NCBI GenBank assembly: GCA_937969415.1
Contig: CALBWK010000184.1
Span: 1-34,924, forward strand
Source of the DNA: an uncultured Saprospiraceae bacterium
Lineage (GTDB): Bacteria > Bacteroidota > Bacteroidia > Chitinophagales > Saprospiraceae
Direction of reading: 5' to 3'
Length of the DNA stretch: 34,924 bases
This document shows, piece after piece, positions 1-8,735 of this stretch. The first letter of the stretch is position 1, and each line of letters begins with the position of its first letter. The notes below the pieces were generated by a model. That model did not search any database and was not told where the DNA came from. It worked only from the letters and a program-made list of their open reading frames with translations. The translations under genes were made by a program, and so were the position numbers.

Positions 1-1
1 C

Positions 2-493
2 GGTGACTTCAAGAATTCTAAGTTTGGATACAATCTAGGTTATAGTATGGCCTTTGAGGTGGGTAGGCAAGATTTGCTCTTGCGACCCTCTGTAGGTGTG
101 GCGATAGGAGATGGGACATATGAGTTGGCACAGCAGAATTATAGCGTCGGTACTCCACTTGTATTTGATACTCTCAATCTTACAGAACCTGTGACCTTTG
201 ATCTACGACGCAATGTAGTGACTATCAATCCTGGTATAGAATTAACTTACTTGATCAATCAGAAGTATGCCCTTGTTGTGCAGGGTCATTATGACTTAGA
301 TATAAGCAACAGGACGCAGAGAGTTACCCTAGATGCGGATAGCATAGATGGAAGTCGTCCCGCATACGAGTTTAGTGATCTGATCACTGTCAATCATATG
401 GGGAGTCCTCTCTCTAGCAAGTTATTAGATTATTCTGGCTTGCGGTTCTCCATTGGTATCAGCAGTTATATCAATAAGCAATTGTTTAATTAG
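2..493 (+). CDS. Outer-membrane beta-barrel protein, C-terminal part (5' end outside window)
   Basis: The reading frame is open from the first bases of the window and ends at a TAA at 491-493, so only the last ~163 residues are seen. An internal ATG at 47 is probably not the start, because the frame continues upstream with similar composition. The visible part has alternating hydrophobic/polar stretches (for example ELTYLINQKYALVVQGHYDLD), and the C-terminus carries a strand-like GLRFSIGISSYI segment typical of Bacteroidota outer-membrane barrels. No specific family is recognised. It is convergent with the WG-repeat gene, and the two stop regions overlap by 8 bases. The barrel call is inferred from strand pattern only. 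Confidence 0.55.
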   Translation, partial: GDFKNSKFGYNLGYSMAFEVGRQDLLLRPSVGVAIGDGTYELAQQNYSVGTPLVFDTLNLTEPVTFDLRRNVVTINPGIELTYLINQKYALVVQGHYDLDISNRTQRVTLDADSIDGSRPAYEFSDLITVNHMGSPLSSKLLDYSGLRFSIGISSYINKQLFN

Positions 494-2102
494 AGGGTCT
501 TTGCATTACACCCCACTTGCCCTTCTTTTCTGCGAGGAAGTAGCCTTTGTATTCCCCACTTGTTTTATCTAGACCTGATATTTTGTCTAGCTCACAGGGG
601 AGGATTGATTTGCCATCTTTGTCTGTGAAGCCAATCTTGCCGTTTTGCTTGACGATGTAGATGTCAGAAAATCCTTTCGCTGCCTTGACGGCCTTTGGTA
701 ATCCGTCATACCAGACAGACTTGTCTTCTCTTAAGAAATTAGATATCGGATAGCCAATTCTTTCTCGCCCCTCTTTGTTTTTCTTCATTATCGCCCAGCC
801 ATTGCTGAATGTTATGTTATCTCTCCCTTTGGTGTAATAAGACCCGACTTCATTCATATCGCTATCTAGAAGTATTTTTGTGCTATCCGAGGTGACTACC
901 TGGTAGTATCCGTCTCCGACATAACCTATTCCATTGTTGATGCTAGAGTAGATGACTTCGCCTTGATTGTTGAGTATGTTTCTCTCAAAAGTCTTACTGT
1001 TTTTCTTTTTTCTTGAATATTTGTCATTAGCTCCATAATAGTAATTAGGGCCAAGAGGCTTAGCATACTTGTACTTCGGTGTTAGTTCTGTTTGTTTGGT
1101 TTTGAGGTTATAGATGCCCACGAGATCTCCTTCTTTAAAAGTATAGGCTGGAACTGAAGTGCCACGAATCTCTTCTAGTTTGAACGGAAGGGTAGTTGTT
1201 TCTTTGGTTGCCACTGTGTAGATGGAGGTTTCATTTTCGTTGTAGCCAAGGATAAATCTTTCATCATCATATTTTTTTACACCAACGTACTTATGTGGCT
1301 TATTAAATATTTGCTCAAGATTATAATCGTAGACAAATACTTTGTCTTTTTCTTTAGTGACTTTATAATAATCGGCTCTAAATATTTTCTCCACTTTTTC
1401 ATTGCCACTAAAGTGAATTTCTCCTTTTTCGTCTATAAGGATTTTATAACCTACTAGTGTGTGGCCATTGTCTTCATTTCTCCATACATCAAGTTTTTTT
1501 GATTCTAATAGTATGGTGCCAGTGTTGTCCGTCATAACCTGGTCGTCCTTTTTTCTAGTTTTTTTGTGAACAAGATATTTGTTAGCAACAACTTCCATGT
1601 GATGGGGTACTAAATTTTTCAGTAAGGTATCACCGTCGGATTTGATGAATGTAGAAGTTTTGTATTTGCCTTCTACCTTCTCTATTTCAGGATAGTTTTT
1701 AGTTAGCCATTGCTCAACTATCTCTGCTTTGTCGTCTCTTTCTTTTTGTTGTTTGGCAGCAAACTTTGGTTGAATTTTTTTATCATAGTCAATTTGATAG
1801 CCATCTTCATCAAAGAAGCTATTGACTTTGCCTTGATCATTTTTTTCGTGATAGGCACTGAAATACTCTTCTGTTACCTGTGAGATGCTTTTGTAAATGG
1901 TGGGTACTATCTCATCATTCTTAGGTGACCGTACACCATATTTGCCATCCTTCTGTACGATAATATACTTGATAAGTTGATTCTGAATCTCCACTTTGTC
2001 GTAACCTTTAAAGGTAGGCGGTACGACCCATTCCATTTTCTGTGCTTGTGAAAAAAGACTTAAGAAAAGAATAAAACCCAGAGGTATAAATTGTTTTTTC
2101 AT
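486..2102 (-). CDS. Exported WG-repeat protein
   Basis: This 538-residue protein begins with a Sec signal peptide (MKKQFIPLGFILFLSLFSQAQ) and is predicted to be periplasmic or surface-exposed. WG-type repeats (KxGhhd..G....P..Yd.h) are visible near the N-terminus (QKDGKYGVRSPKNDEIVP), in the middle (EGDLVGIYNLKTKQTELTPK) and at the C-terminus (QNGKIGFTDKDGKSILPCEL, then KKGKWGV). WG repeats are common in Bacteroidota secreted proteins and probably serve as binding scaffolds; no enzyme motif is seen. The ATG at 2100-2102 directly precedes the signal peptide. The gene diverges from the CsgG-like cluster across a 61-base gap, so the two may be co-regulated. The function is unknown. Confidence 0.7.
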   Translation of the reverse strand: MKKQFIPLGFILFLSLFSQAQKMEWVVPPTFKGYDKVEIQNQLIKYIIVQKDGKYGVRSPKNDEIVPTIYKSISQVTEEYFSAYHEKNDQGKVNSFFDEDGYQIDYDKKIQPKFAAKQQKERDDKAEIVEQWLTKNYPEIEKVEGKYKTSTFIKSDGDTLLKNLVPHHMEVVANKYLVHKKTRKKDDQVMTDNTGTILLESKKLDVWRNEDNGHTLVGYKILIDEKGEIHFSGNEKVEKIFRADYYKVTKEKDKVFVYDYNLEQIFNKPHKYVGVKKYDDERFILGYNENETSIYTVATKETTTLPFKLEEIRGTSVPAYTFKEGDLVGIYNLKTKQTELTPKYKYAKPLGPNYYYGANDKYSRKKKNSKTFERNILNNQGEVIYSSINNGIGYVGDGYYQVVTSDSTKILLDSDMNEVGSYYTKGRDNITFSNGWAIMKKNKEGRERIGYPISNFLREDKSVWYDGLPKAVKAAKGFSDIYIVKQNGKIGFTDKDGKSILPCELDKISGLDKTSGEYKGYFLAEKKGKWGVMQRPSN

Positions 2103-2163
2103 AATAGATGTTATCTTTTGACTAATTTAATCAGTTTTTATATCTCACAGTACAGAATTTCCT

Positions 2164-2628
2164 ATGCATAGGTTAAAATCATTATGGCTACAACTCATTT
2201 TTATCTCCTTTCTGATGATATCGAGCTGTAGCACAGCTAAGTTTACCGCAGAAACTAGGTCCGTAAAATCCGTAGAGTCTACCCAGATAGAAGTGATTTC
2301 TGGCGGATATGGAGCGACAAAGAAGGCGGCCTACCAAAATGCGGTAGAAAACGCATTTAAAACTTTGTTAATGTATGGAGTACCTAATTCCAATCAGGAA
2401 ACTCCTCTTCTAGGGAGCAACGCTGAGCAAAAGTTTCAAGATCAACAAGCATTCTTCGATAATTTCCTAGCTTCCTCATTGGACAACTTTATCGTCAGCA
2501 AAAAGGTGAGAGGTTATAAATTCACCAATAGTAAGACCCCTTCTACGGAGGTTTCTATGCTCATCAATCTGCGCTCTGTTAGAAATCATCTCATTGCCAA
2601 TAATATTATATCAGATTTTGGATTATAG
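2164..2628 (+). CDS. LPP20/FlgT-N-like lipoprotein
   Basis: This is a 154-residue lipoprotein. A hydrophobic signal is followed by the lipobox LMISSC, with Cys22 as the likely lipidated residue. The mature part has the pattern GGYGATKKAAYQNAVENAF, the 'repeated-Ala helix after a Gly-rich strand' typical of LPP20 and FlgT N-terminal domains, and ends in strands such as TEVSMLINLRSV. These domains occur in envelope accessory proteins, including flagellar FlgT, but no flagellar genes are visible here. It is the first gene of the envelope cluster; the next start lies 4 bases after its stop. The family assignment is by pattern, not by search. Confidence 0.55.
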   Translation: MHRLKSLWLQLIFISFLMISSCSTAKFTAETRSVKSVESTQIEVISGGYGATKKAAYQNAVENAFKTLLMYGVPNSNQETPLLGSNAEQKFQDQQAFFDNFLASSLDNFIVSKKVRGYKFTNSKTPSTEVSMLINLRSVRNHLIANNIISDFGL

Positions 2629-2632
2629 CCTT

Positions 2633-3523
2633 ATGTATAAATTGAAAAGTTGCTTTTTATTAATGTTTGTAGGATTAGCTAGTTTAGCAACTAGTCAAGA
2701 CAGTTCACCTAACAAAGCTACAAGCAAGACAGTACAACCCAAGATCATAGTAGTGCCGTACACACCTGTGGATGTCTCCATAGCAGACGAGTTGAAAGCC
2801 AATGATAATGCAAGGCTGGCCATCAGTATTGTAAAGGAAGGTTTCGATAGTAGAAACTTTCCTACGGTAGATCTCAATGCTAGGCTGAAGCAACTCAGCA
2901 ACGATAGGGTTATGGAAATGGAAGATCGTACTTCTATCAAGCAAGAAGTCATCGAACTATCAGGCGCAGATATTCAGGTTGAGGTTGAGACAACAATTAA
3001 TAAGTCATCATCTGGCAATAGTGTTACGGTAATTTTATCGGCTTTTGATGCTTTCACTGGAGTGTCGTTAGCCAACAAGTCAGGTGTCTCGCCTAAGTTC
3101 TACACAGACAGTTACGAGAAGTTGATCAAAAAGGCGACGGACGAAATGATAGATGAGTTTCTCAATGTAATAAATACTCGCTTTGAAGATATAAGAGCTA
3201 ATGGTAGAATGCTGGCAATGAATATTAATTTTTCCGAGGAGTCAGAATTTGATATGGATTATGAGTTTGAGGACTATGATACATTGTCTGATAAGATTGA
3301 AAGTTGGCTTGAGGACAATGCTTACAATTCTTATTTCCATATACAAGGAATTACAGCCACTAAGATGATAGTTGATGAAGTAAGAGTTCCCCTAAAGACC
3401 CCTGAAGGAAAAAATTACCGCTACTCAAATTTTGTTCGCGAATTTAGAAAACATCTCAGATCATTGGGGCTAGAAGCTGAGCGCGACCTCCAAGGTGGAA
3501 GAATATTTATAACGATACTATAG
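2633..3523 (+). CDS. DUF6175-family exported protein
   Basis: I place the start at the ATG at 2633, giving 296 residues, because MYKLKSCFLLMFVGLASLA is a good signal peptide. An in-frame TTG at 2594 would overlap the previous gene and spoil it. The mature protein opens with a strand-rich KIIVVPYTPVDV segment, has GADIQVEV at 111-118 followed by VILSAFDAFTGVSLANKS, and ends in an alpha/beta region with VRVPLKTPEGKNYR. This order matches DUF6175, a Bacteroidota family of unknown function, as I remember it. The GADhhhph...hDhhTG pattern is also that of CsgG-type domains, shared with its neighbours. The role is unknown. Confidence 0.6.
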   Translation: MYKLKSCFLLMFVGLASLATSQDSSPNKATSKTVQPKIIVVPYTPVDVSIADELKANDNARLAISIVKEGFDSRNFPTVDLNARLKQLSNDRVMEMEDRTSIKQEVIELSGADIQVEVETTINKSSSGNSVTVILSAFDAFTGVSLANKSGVSPKFYTDSYEKLIKKATDEMIDEFLNVINTRFEDIRANGRMLAMNINFSEESEFDMDYEFEDYDTLSDKIESWLEDNAYNSYFHIQGITATKMIVDEVRVPLKTPEGKNYRYSNFVREFRKHLRSLGLEAERDLQGGRIFITIL

Positions 3524-3531
3524 AAACGACT

Positions 3532-4359
3532 ATGAAGCACTTTATCTTCTCTTTTCTCTTGATGTGCCTAGGATTCCATACGGGATTTTCTCAGAAGGCC
3601 ATAGTGAGGATTTCTGATAACAATATGGCGTCTCTGCAAGATGCGCAGTTTAAAAAAGCACTTACCGGCTTAGGCTTGAGGTTCGATTATCCTATTGCAC
3701 TAGATGTAAGTCTCTCTGAAGAGCAGTACGAAACTATAAATGGTCTTGACACCAGAGAGGTCTTTAATGCCAATCTAAATGTGCAGTATACGGACTTGAT
3801 AACAGGTAAGATTTTAGATTCCAAAGATTATCAGTTGATGGGTAGTGCTAAGAATAAGAGAGTCCTGTATAAAGGCTTATCGCAAGCTGTGCGCAAAAAG
3901 AAAAAGCAAATTCAGAAAGATGTTACGACAATCCTGGACGACAAAGAACCACTAGGGTGTGATCAAGTTGTCGCGGCAATGAAAGAGAATAGGCAGCTAG
4001 GTCAATACCAACAGGCTTTGCAACTTTCGCCATATGCCCCTGATGCCTGTACTCAAGTGGCTCCCTTGCGCCAGCAAATCTATGCTGATTACCAAGCCCG
4101 AAACTGCACTGCACACTTAGTAAAAGTAAAAGCCTTTATGGCGGTGGATGATTACAGAGGTGCTTCTAGAGAGATTGTCAAAGTAGATCCTGAGTCTGAT
4201 TGCAGTGACGACTTGCTAGTTTTGGTTACAGAATTAGATGAAAAAGTCCAAAGCGAAAAAGACAAGACGCTAGAAGCCTATATAGAATATGTCAAGAGTG
4301 AAAACCGAGGTGAATCAGCTTTTCGTTCTAGATTAATCGAAATTCTTATCAGGGAGTAA
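3532..4359 (+). CDS. Exported CsgG-cluster protein with cysteine-containing helical C-terminus
   Basis: This 275-residue protein begins with signal peptide MKHFIFSFLLMCLGFHTGFSQ. Residues ~25-120 are strand-rich and include NVQYTDLITGKILDSKDYQL, similar to the LPP20/CsgG-type beta unit of its neighbours. The second half (~140-275) is helical, with spaced cysteines (GCDQV, DACTQ, ARNCTA, SDCSDD) and TPR-like helix pairs, and could carry disulfides in the periplasm. Its start lies 8 bases after the DUF6175 stop. Its TAA overlaps the next ATG by one base (TAATG), so translation is probably coupled. I do not recognise a named family. Confidence 0.6.
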   Translation: MKHFIFSFLLMCLGFHTGFSQKAIVRISDNNMASLQDAQFKKALTGLGLRFDYPIALDVSLSEEQYETINGLDTREVFNANLNVQYTDLITGKILDSKDYQLMGSAKNKRVLYKGLSQAVRKKKKQIQKDVTTILDDKEPLGCDQVVAAMKENRQLGQYQQALQLSPYAPDACTQVAPLRQQIYADYQARNCTAHLVKVKAFMAVDDYRGASREIVKVDPESDCSDDLLVLVTELDEKVQSEKDKTLEAYIEYVKSENRGESAFRSRLIEILIRE

Positions 4360-5147
4360 TGAGATCAGCTATCCATCTTATTCTTTTGGTCTGTATGTTA
4401 CTGATCAGTAACAGTCTATCAGGTCAAGCAATAAATTTTGTTGTCGAGAAACTTGATAGTGATCAGCTCGGCTTTAGTGCAGCAGCTAGAATTACAAACC
4501 ATAATATAGAGGAAACTATAGTTGCTAACCCTGCAGCTGTCGTCGTAGATAGAGAGACCTTTGTAGATGTAGAGACTGAGCGAGAGCGGCAAAAGTCAGA
4601 GTCGTTTATCGATGGTCAGTATGTCGAGCAAGGGAAGGCTCTGGGGGCGGATTTTATGATTTTCCCAAGCTATACGAGTGCTTCTAGGCTCCTAATTTTA
4701 CGTGTTGTAGATGTGGCTAAGTCTGCAGTTGTTATCAATAAAGAGTATCCACTGTCGCACTTTGTAGACAAAGACGGAAAACTAGATCGCCCCGACTATT
4801 ATGCTAGATATGTCAATGAAATAACGGAAGGGCTCTTGCAAGACTTCACAGCCTTTCATATGACAATAAAGTTGGTGGGTATAGAGAAAGTAGATAAGGA
4901 GAAAGCAAAGGAAGCCTTAATTTATTGTCCTAATGACTGTACGCTTAAGCCCAAAACAGAGATAGATTTATTTCATAGAAGGGCTATAAAGAACACAGAA
5001 CTTTTTAAGTATGACCAGATCGGAAGTGCAAAGATAAAAAATGATGAGTCCAACGGTCTTTATCTGATTTCGGTTAAGAAGGGCGGCGAGGTCCTACTAA
5101 AATTAAATAACGAAGAGCAAGAAGTGTATGCTAAAATTAAGTCTTAA
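4359..5147 (+). CDS. CsgG-like exported protein with C-terminal KKGG module (copy 1)
   Basis: This 262-residue protein has signal peptide MRSAIHLILLVCMLLISNSLSG. The N-terminal part carries a CsgG-like core: GADFMIFP at 96-103, then LLILRVVDVAKSAVVINKEY. The C-terminal ~45 residues form a separate module with IGSAKI (221-226), VKKGGEVL (239-246) and a closing NNEEQEVY. The same module recurs in the gene at 5955, and more weakly in the one at 5128. It is coupled to both neighbours: a one-base overlap upstream and a 20-base overlap downstream. By analogy with CsgG and FlgT it may be a periplasmic part of an envelope complex; this is inference. Confidence 0.6.
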   Translation: MRSAIHLILLVCMLLISNSLSGQAINFVVEKLDSDQLGFSAAARITNHNIEETIVANPAAVVVDRETFVDVETERERQKSESFIDGQYVEQGKALGADFMIFPSYTSASRLLILRVVDVAKSAVVINKEYPLSHFVDKDGKLDRPDYYARYVNEITEGLLQDFTAFHMTIKLVGIEKVDKEKAKEALIYCPNDCTLKPKTEIDLFHRRAIKNTELFKYDQIGSAKIKNDESNGLYLISVKKGGEVLLKLNNEEQEVYAKIKS

Positions 5148-5958
5148 GGTGATATTGATGTTGGCAATTGCAGGCCAACTCCTGGGGCAATCTAATTGGA
5201 TTGCGGAGTTAGAAGGAAGTTCTTATGGTGATAGTCCAACAATTTCCTATATAGAGCAGGATGATAGCTACAGTCTGCTTCCAAAAAATTGGATTGAAGA
5301 GTTTAATACTGGAATCGAGTATGGATTTAAAAACGCGAATGTATTTAGCAAAATTTACCCAATGGGGTGGAGCGGCGGCTCTTATCTGTCAAAAAAGAAG
5401 GGGGCACATTATTTGGCCAAGCTCGATATTCAACAAGTATTGCTTGATGGTAAAGTGCCAGAGGAATATTATTCTGCAAAGTCGGCAGACGTTTTTGTCC
5501 TTGCCATCTTAAAGGTCTATGATGTTATAGATGGCACGCTTGAGATAGCTAAGGAAATAACCTTTGAAGATAAAATAAATCCGTACGATGAAGTGGATGA
5601 GATCGCTGGCCATTTCAGAAAAGAAGTGTCCAAGACTCTATGGTCGAGATTCGGAAAAATTACGCCTGTGTACAAGGCCAATATTGTAGAAGAAAAGGGT
5701 GGCAAGCTCCAGTCGCTTTTCATTAATAAAGTAAATTATGCGCGGATGCTTAGTCCTAAATATCTAACTGCATACAGAGTTGTTCAAGAAATCAATGGTA
5801 TGGCCATCTTTGAGATATTGGGCAATCTGCAAGCAACTAAGGATTCAAAGGCAGCAAGCCGTGTACACTTAAATGCAGTAAGAGGAAAGAAGGAAATACT
5901 TAATGCACTCAATGCTGAACAGCAGGTCTATCTCACCACTAAATCATTAGCGAAGTGA
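5128..5958 (+). CDS. CsgG-like exported protein (divergent copy 2)
   Basis: This 276-residue protein starts 20 bases inside the previous gene, at ATG 5128, and has signal peptide MLKLSLKVILMLAIAGQLLG. It follows the same design as its neighbours. GAHYLAKL at 92-99 aligns with GADFMIFP and GASYVMES, and LAILKVYDVIDGTLEIAKEI with the hDh(T/S)G strand pair. The C-terminal module is degenerate: LGNLQA, then VRGKKEIL at 251-258 and LNAEQQVYL. Its TGA overlaps the GTG start of the next gene by four bases. No catalytic motif is visible. It is probably a paralogue produced by old tandem duplication; the function is unknown. Confidence 0.6.
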   Translation: MLKLSLKVILMLAIAGQLLGQSNWIAELEGSSYGDSPTISYIEQDDSYSLLPKNWIEEFNTGIEYGFKNANVFSKIYPMGWSGGSYLSKKKGAHYLAKLDIQQVLLDGKVPEEYYSAKSADVFVLAILKVYDVIDGTLEIAKEITFEDKINPYDEVDEIAGHFRKEVSKTLWSRFGKITPVYKANIVEEKGGKLQSLFINKVNYARMLSPKYLTAYRVVQEINGMAIFEILGNLQATKDSKAASRVHLNAVRGKKEILNALNAEQQVYLTTKSLAK

Positions 5959-6938
5959 AAAAGTTATCTATTATATTATTCATAGGGTGGCTGTCTATTG
6001 CAAGCTTGATGTCTCAGGCCAACTTGCCAGGGGTGATTATCGAAAGACCTCAGACCAAGGCACAGTGGCATACATTCAATTTGGACAAGCATCTCTATAA
6101 TATTATGCTTGAAGCAGCTGTAAATCAAAGTGCTATCTATCACGTCATCGATGAGAGCAATTTAGAGTTAATGACTCAAGTAAGAGCGGAAGCTGTCAAA
6201 AATTTTTCTGATCTGCCTTCCGCTCAGATGATTGGCGCATCTTACGTAATGGAGTCAAAAGTTCTTGATTACAAGGAAACAACCAAAAAATACTATAAAC
6301 AAATAAAGCAAGATGATGGGTCTTATAAAGATGGGGCTTGTGATAAGCGAGGTATGGATGTCACCATTAAGCTCAATATGAATCTTGTTTCTGTTGAGAC
6401 CAGTGAAGTTGTGAGCTCAAGGGAATTTGTTGTGTCTGGATTTGCTACCCGTGATTGCAACAAGTTTAAGGTAGAGGAAGATAAAGTGCGCAAGGAATGT
6501 ATAGCAGATTTTAGATCCTGTATGGAACTCTTGTTTAAGAAAAATATGATGGACCTATTGCAGGCGAAACTAAAAGTGGAAGGTATGCTTAAGACCAAGA
6601 AGGAATCAGCCAAAGAGTTGATTATAAAATCTGGGCCTTTTGGCAACGTTGGTGCAGGTGTCAATCTAAAGGTGATCAGTATGTCTGCACAAGATGTAGA
6701 TGGTGTTGAGGTAGTTAGAGAAAAGCAGATTGGCGAAGCAGAGATTGTAAGCGTACGATATGGATCTTCATATCTAAAAGTAAAAAAGGGTGGCAAGGAA
6801 ATATACCAGAGTATGTCAAATAATGAGAACCTCTATGTCGTCTATGATAAGAATTACCGCTATGTGGATTGTAGCGGAAAAGGGGCACCTAAAAAGCGAC
6901 GCGAATTAAAAAGAAGATTGGAGGGGTATGATAAATAA
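5955..6938 (+). CDS. CsgG-like exported protein with C-terminal KKGG module (copy 3)
   Basis: This 327-residue protein starts with GTG in the GTGA overlap and has signal peptide MKKLSIILFIGWLSIASLMS. It is the clearest CsgG/FlgT-like member. It has the strand-helix order of that fold, with YHVIDESNLELMTQVRAEA, then GASYVMES at 94-101, then NMNLVSVETSEVVSSREF. Four cysteines (C129, C168, C181, C189) could form disulfides. The C-terminal module has IGEAEI (259-264), VKKGGKEI (276-283) and NNENLYVVYDK (289-299), followed by a basic tail (PKKRRELKRRLEG). It lacks a lipobox, so unlike CsgG it is probably soluble in the periplasm. It is the last gene of the overlapping run. Confidence 0.65.
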   Translation: MKKLSIILFIGWLSIASLMSQANLPGVIIERPQTKAQWHTFNLDKHLYNIMLEAAVNQSAIYHVIDESNLELMTQVRAEAVKNFSDLPSAQMIGASYVMESKVLDYKETTKKYYKQIKQDDGSYKDGACDKRGMDVTIKLNMNLVSVETSEVVSSREFVVSGFATRDCNKFKVEEDKVRKECIADFRSCMELLFKKNMMDLLQAKLKVEGMLKTKKESAKELIIKSGPFGNVGAGVNLKVISMSAQDVDGVEVVREKQIGEAEIVSVRYGSSYLKVKKGGKEIYQSMSNNENLYVVYDKNYRYVDCSGKGAPKKRRELKRRLEGYDK

Positions 6939-7018
6939 CCAACTCAATAATCTAGAATTGTAGTTCTTAATGTTACAGCCACACGAGAGAAAATTAAACA
7001 CAACCTAATATTATAATT

Positions 7019-8704
7019 ATGAATAAACTATCCCTAATGTTGCTTGTCTGGCTCATTGTCAGTATCGGCACAGTATCGGCACAAAAACTAGATCACGTAG
7101 AGTTGCCTTCCAATAGTACAGAGAAAATGTCTGTCATCAAAGTCATAGAAAATGGCGATGAGATGCGAGTCTTTGTGACTTCACAAGAAGTGGTGACAAG
7201 TATGGAAGTAGAAAATCTAAAAATTACTATCCTAGAAGTTTTAGACTTTAATGCAGAAGGGCAGTCTCGTACTGTAGGTAAGCACGTCTTACATAATGAA
7301 GCTTTTCACGGATTTAAGTTTACCCTTAAGCGTGGTAGGACGACTTTTGGAAATCAGGATGACGTGATGACGTACACTGCTCTGCAGGAAATGTATCCAG
7401 AATTAGCAGATGTAGACTACCTCGACTCAGCAAATAGAAAGATGCCAGTGGCGTTCTATCGTAGCACTTTGAATACTGGAGCATTTAAGCCAAAGGTTAA
7501 GGGATTTTCTAGTGTAAAATACTCGTCAGATGAGTCAGCTATAATGGAAAAGCCTAAAAAGAAAAAGAAAAAAGGGCTGATGAACAAATTGGCTAATGCC
7601 GCCGAAAGCGTTAACAAATTAGATAATAAACTCAATAAGAAAAAGCAAACCTATCAGGTTGTCAGCGAGGTAGAATTGAACTGGGAAGACCAGTATAATG
7701 GCGGACAAGACAAGAAGAATTTTTGGAAGGGAATGGCTGCAATGTCTTCTCAAGCAACTGGTAATGTTCTAGCTGTTAATGCTAAAAAAGTGAATAAGGA
7801 TGCGACTCATGAGCAAAAAAATAAAGAGATCGTTGTCTTTAGTCCAATGGGAGAAGTTGTTGCCAGAAAGGAATGGGTAACTGAGGTGCCTTGGATTAAA
7901 ATTGGTGCTAAGGAAAGATATAAGGAAAATGATGAGAAGGCTACAGATATAGATTTCTTGGCCTTAGCCTTTAAGCAGAATACTGCTAAAAAGCAGAATC
8001 CTGATGGGAATAAAAAGCAAATTTCCATATCGGCTATTGGTGCTGATGGAGCATTCTTGTATGACCATATTTATGACCTACCAGAGGAATTCCGTAGTAT
8101 GGATACTATGGTGACAAGAAAAGGTCAGAAAACTGTTTTTGTAGGGAAGATGAGCAATGGGCAAAAATTTGTGACTGTTTCTACACCTCAAGGACAGAAG
8201 TTACATACAGTTTCTCAAGATTCAGGAATAAAAGGAGACGTGGTCAATTATTTTACAACTAAGTCTGGAGAATATGTGGTTTATGCGAATAAGTCACTTA
8301 GGACGAAAGCCATTGAAAAATACTTTGTCTGTCCAGTGAGTGCAAGTGGAGTAGGCGAGCCTATGATCATACCTGTCGATCTCAAAGATGGAACAGATTC
8401 TAGGATTGATGTGCTCATAGATGAAGCGGATAGAACAATTATCCAAACCAAACAAATGGCTAAGGGCATCAATGATTTTAAGTATGCCCTCACATTACCA
8501 ACCTTGTATGAGTTGACAGATAGTGGTGTGACGCAAATAACGAATCTAGAAGATAATATGATGACAATGAATAAGGCAGAAGTCAATAGTAATACCAAGG
8601 TGTATAAAACCAATGACGCAAGTTATTTTGTCGCAAAAATCTTTAGACCTTGTGATAATGGCGATAAGTGTGTCACCAATGCACTAATGAAATTGACTTA
8701 CTAG
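7019..8704 (+). CDS. Orphan exported protein with internal lysine-rich linker
   Basis: This 561-residue protein has signal peptide MNKLSLMLLVWLIVSIGTVSAQ and no family that I recognise. The N-terminal ~160 residues are mixed alpha/beta. Then comes a very basic stretch (~181-215) with KPKKKKKKGLMNKLANAAES and LDNKLNKKK. The C-terminal ~340 residues are beta-rich, with recurring motifs such as EIVVFSPMGEVV, ISISAIGADGAFLYD and KFVTVSTPQGQKL, which suggest propeller-like blades. It lies 80 bases after the CsgG-like run on the same strand and is followed by a good terminator, so it may be the last gene of the cluster. No catalytic residues can be identified. Confidence 0.6.
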   Translation: MNKLSLMLLVWLIVSIGTVSAQKLDHVELPSNSTEKMSVIKVIENGDEMRVFVTSQEVVTSMEVENLKITILEVLDFNAEGQSRTVGKHVLHNEAFHGFKFTLKRGRTTFGNQDDVMTYTALQEMYPELADVDYLDSANRKMPVAFYRSTLNTGAFKPKVKGFSSVKYSSDESAIMEKPKKKKKKGLMNKLANAAESVNKLDNKLNKKKQTYQVVSEVELNWEDQYNGGQDKKNFWKGMAAMSSQATGNVLAVNAKKVNKDATHEQKNKEIVVFSPMGEVVARKEWVTEVPWIKIGAKERYKENDEKATDIDFLALAFKQNTAKKQNPDGNKKQISISAIGADGAFLYDHIYDLPEEFRSMDTMVTRKGQKTVFVGKMSNGQKFVTVSTPQGQKLHTVSQDSGIKGDVVNYFTTKSGEYVVYANKSLRTKAIEKYFVCPVSASGVGEPMIIPVDLKDGTDSRIDVLIDEADRTIIQTKQMAKGINDFKYALTLPTLYELTDSGVTQITNLEDNMMTMNKAEVNSNTKVYKTNDASYFVAKIFRPCDNGDKCVTNALMKLTY

Positions 8705-8735
8705 ATTTTACCAATCTAAAAATGGTCACCTAAAA

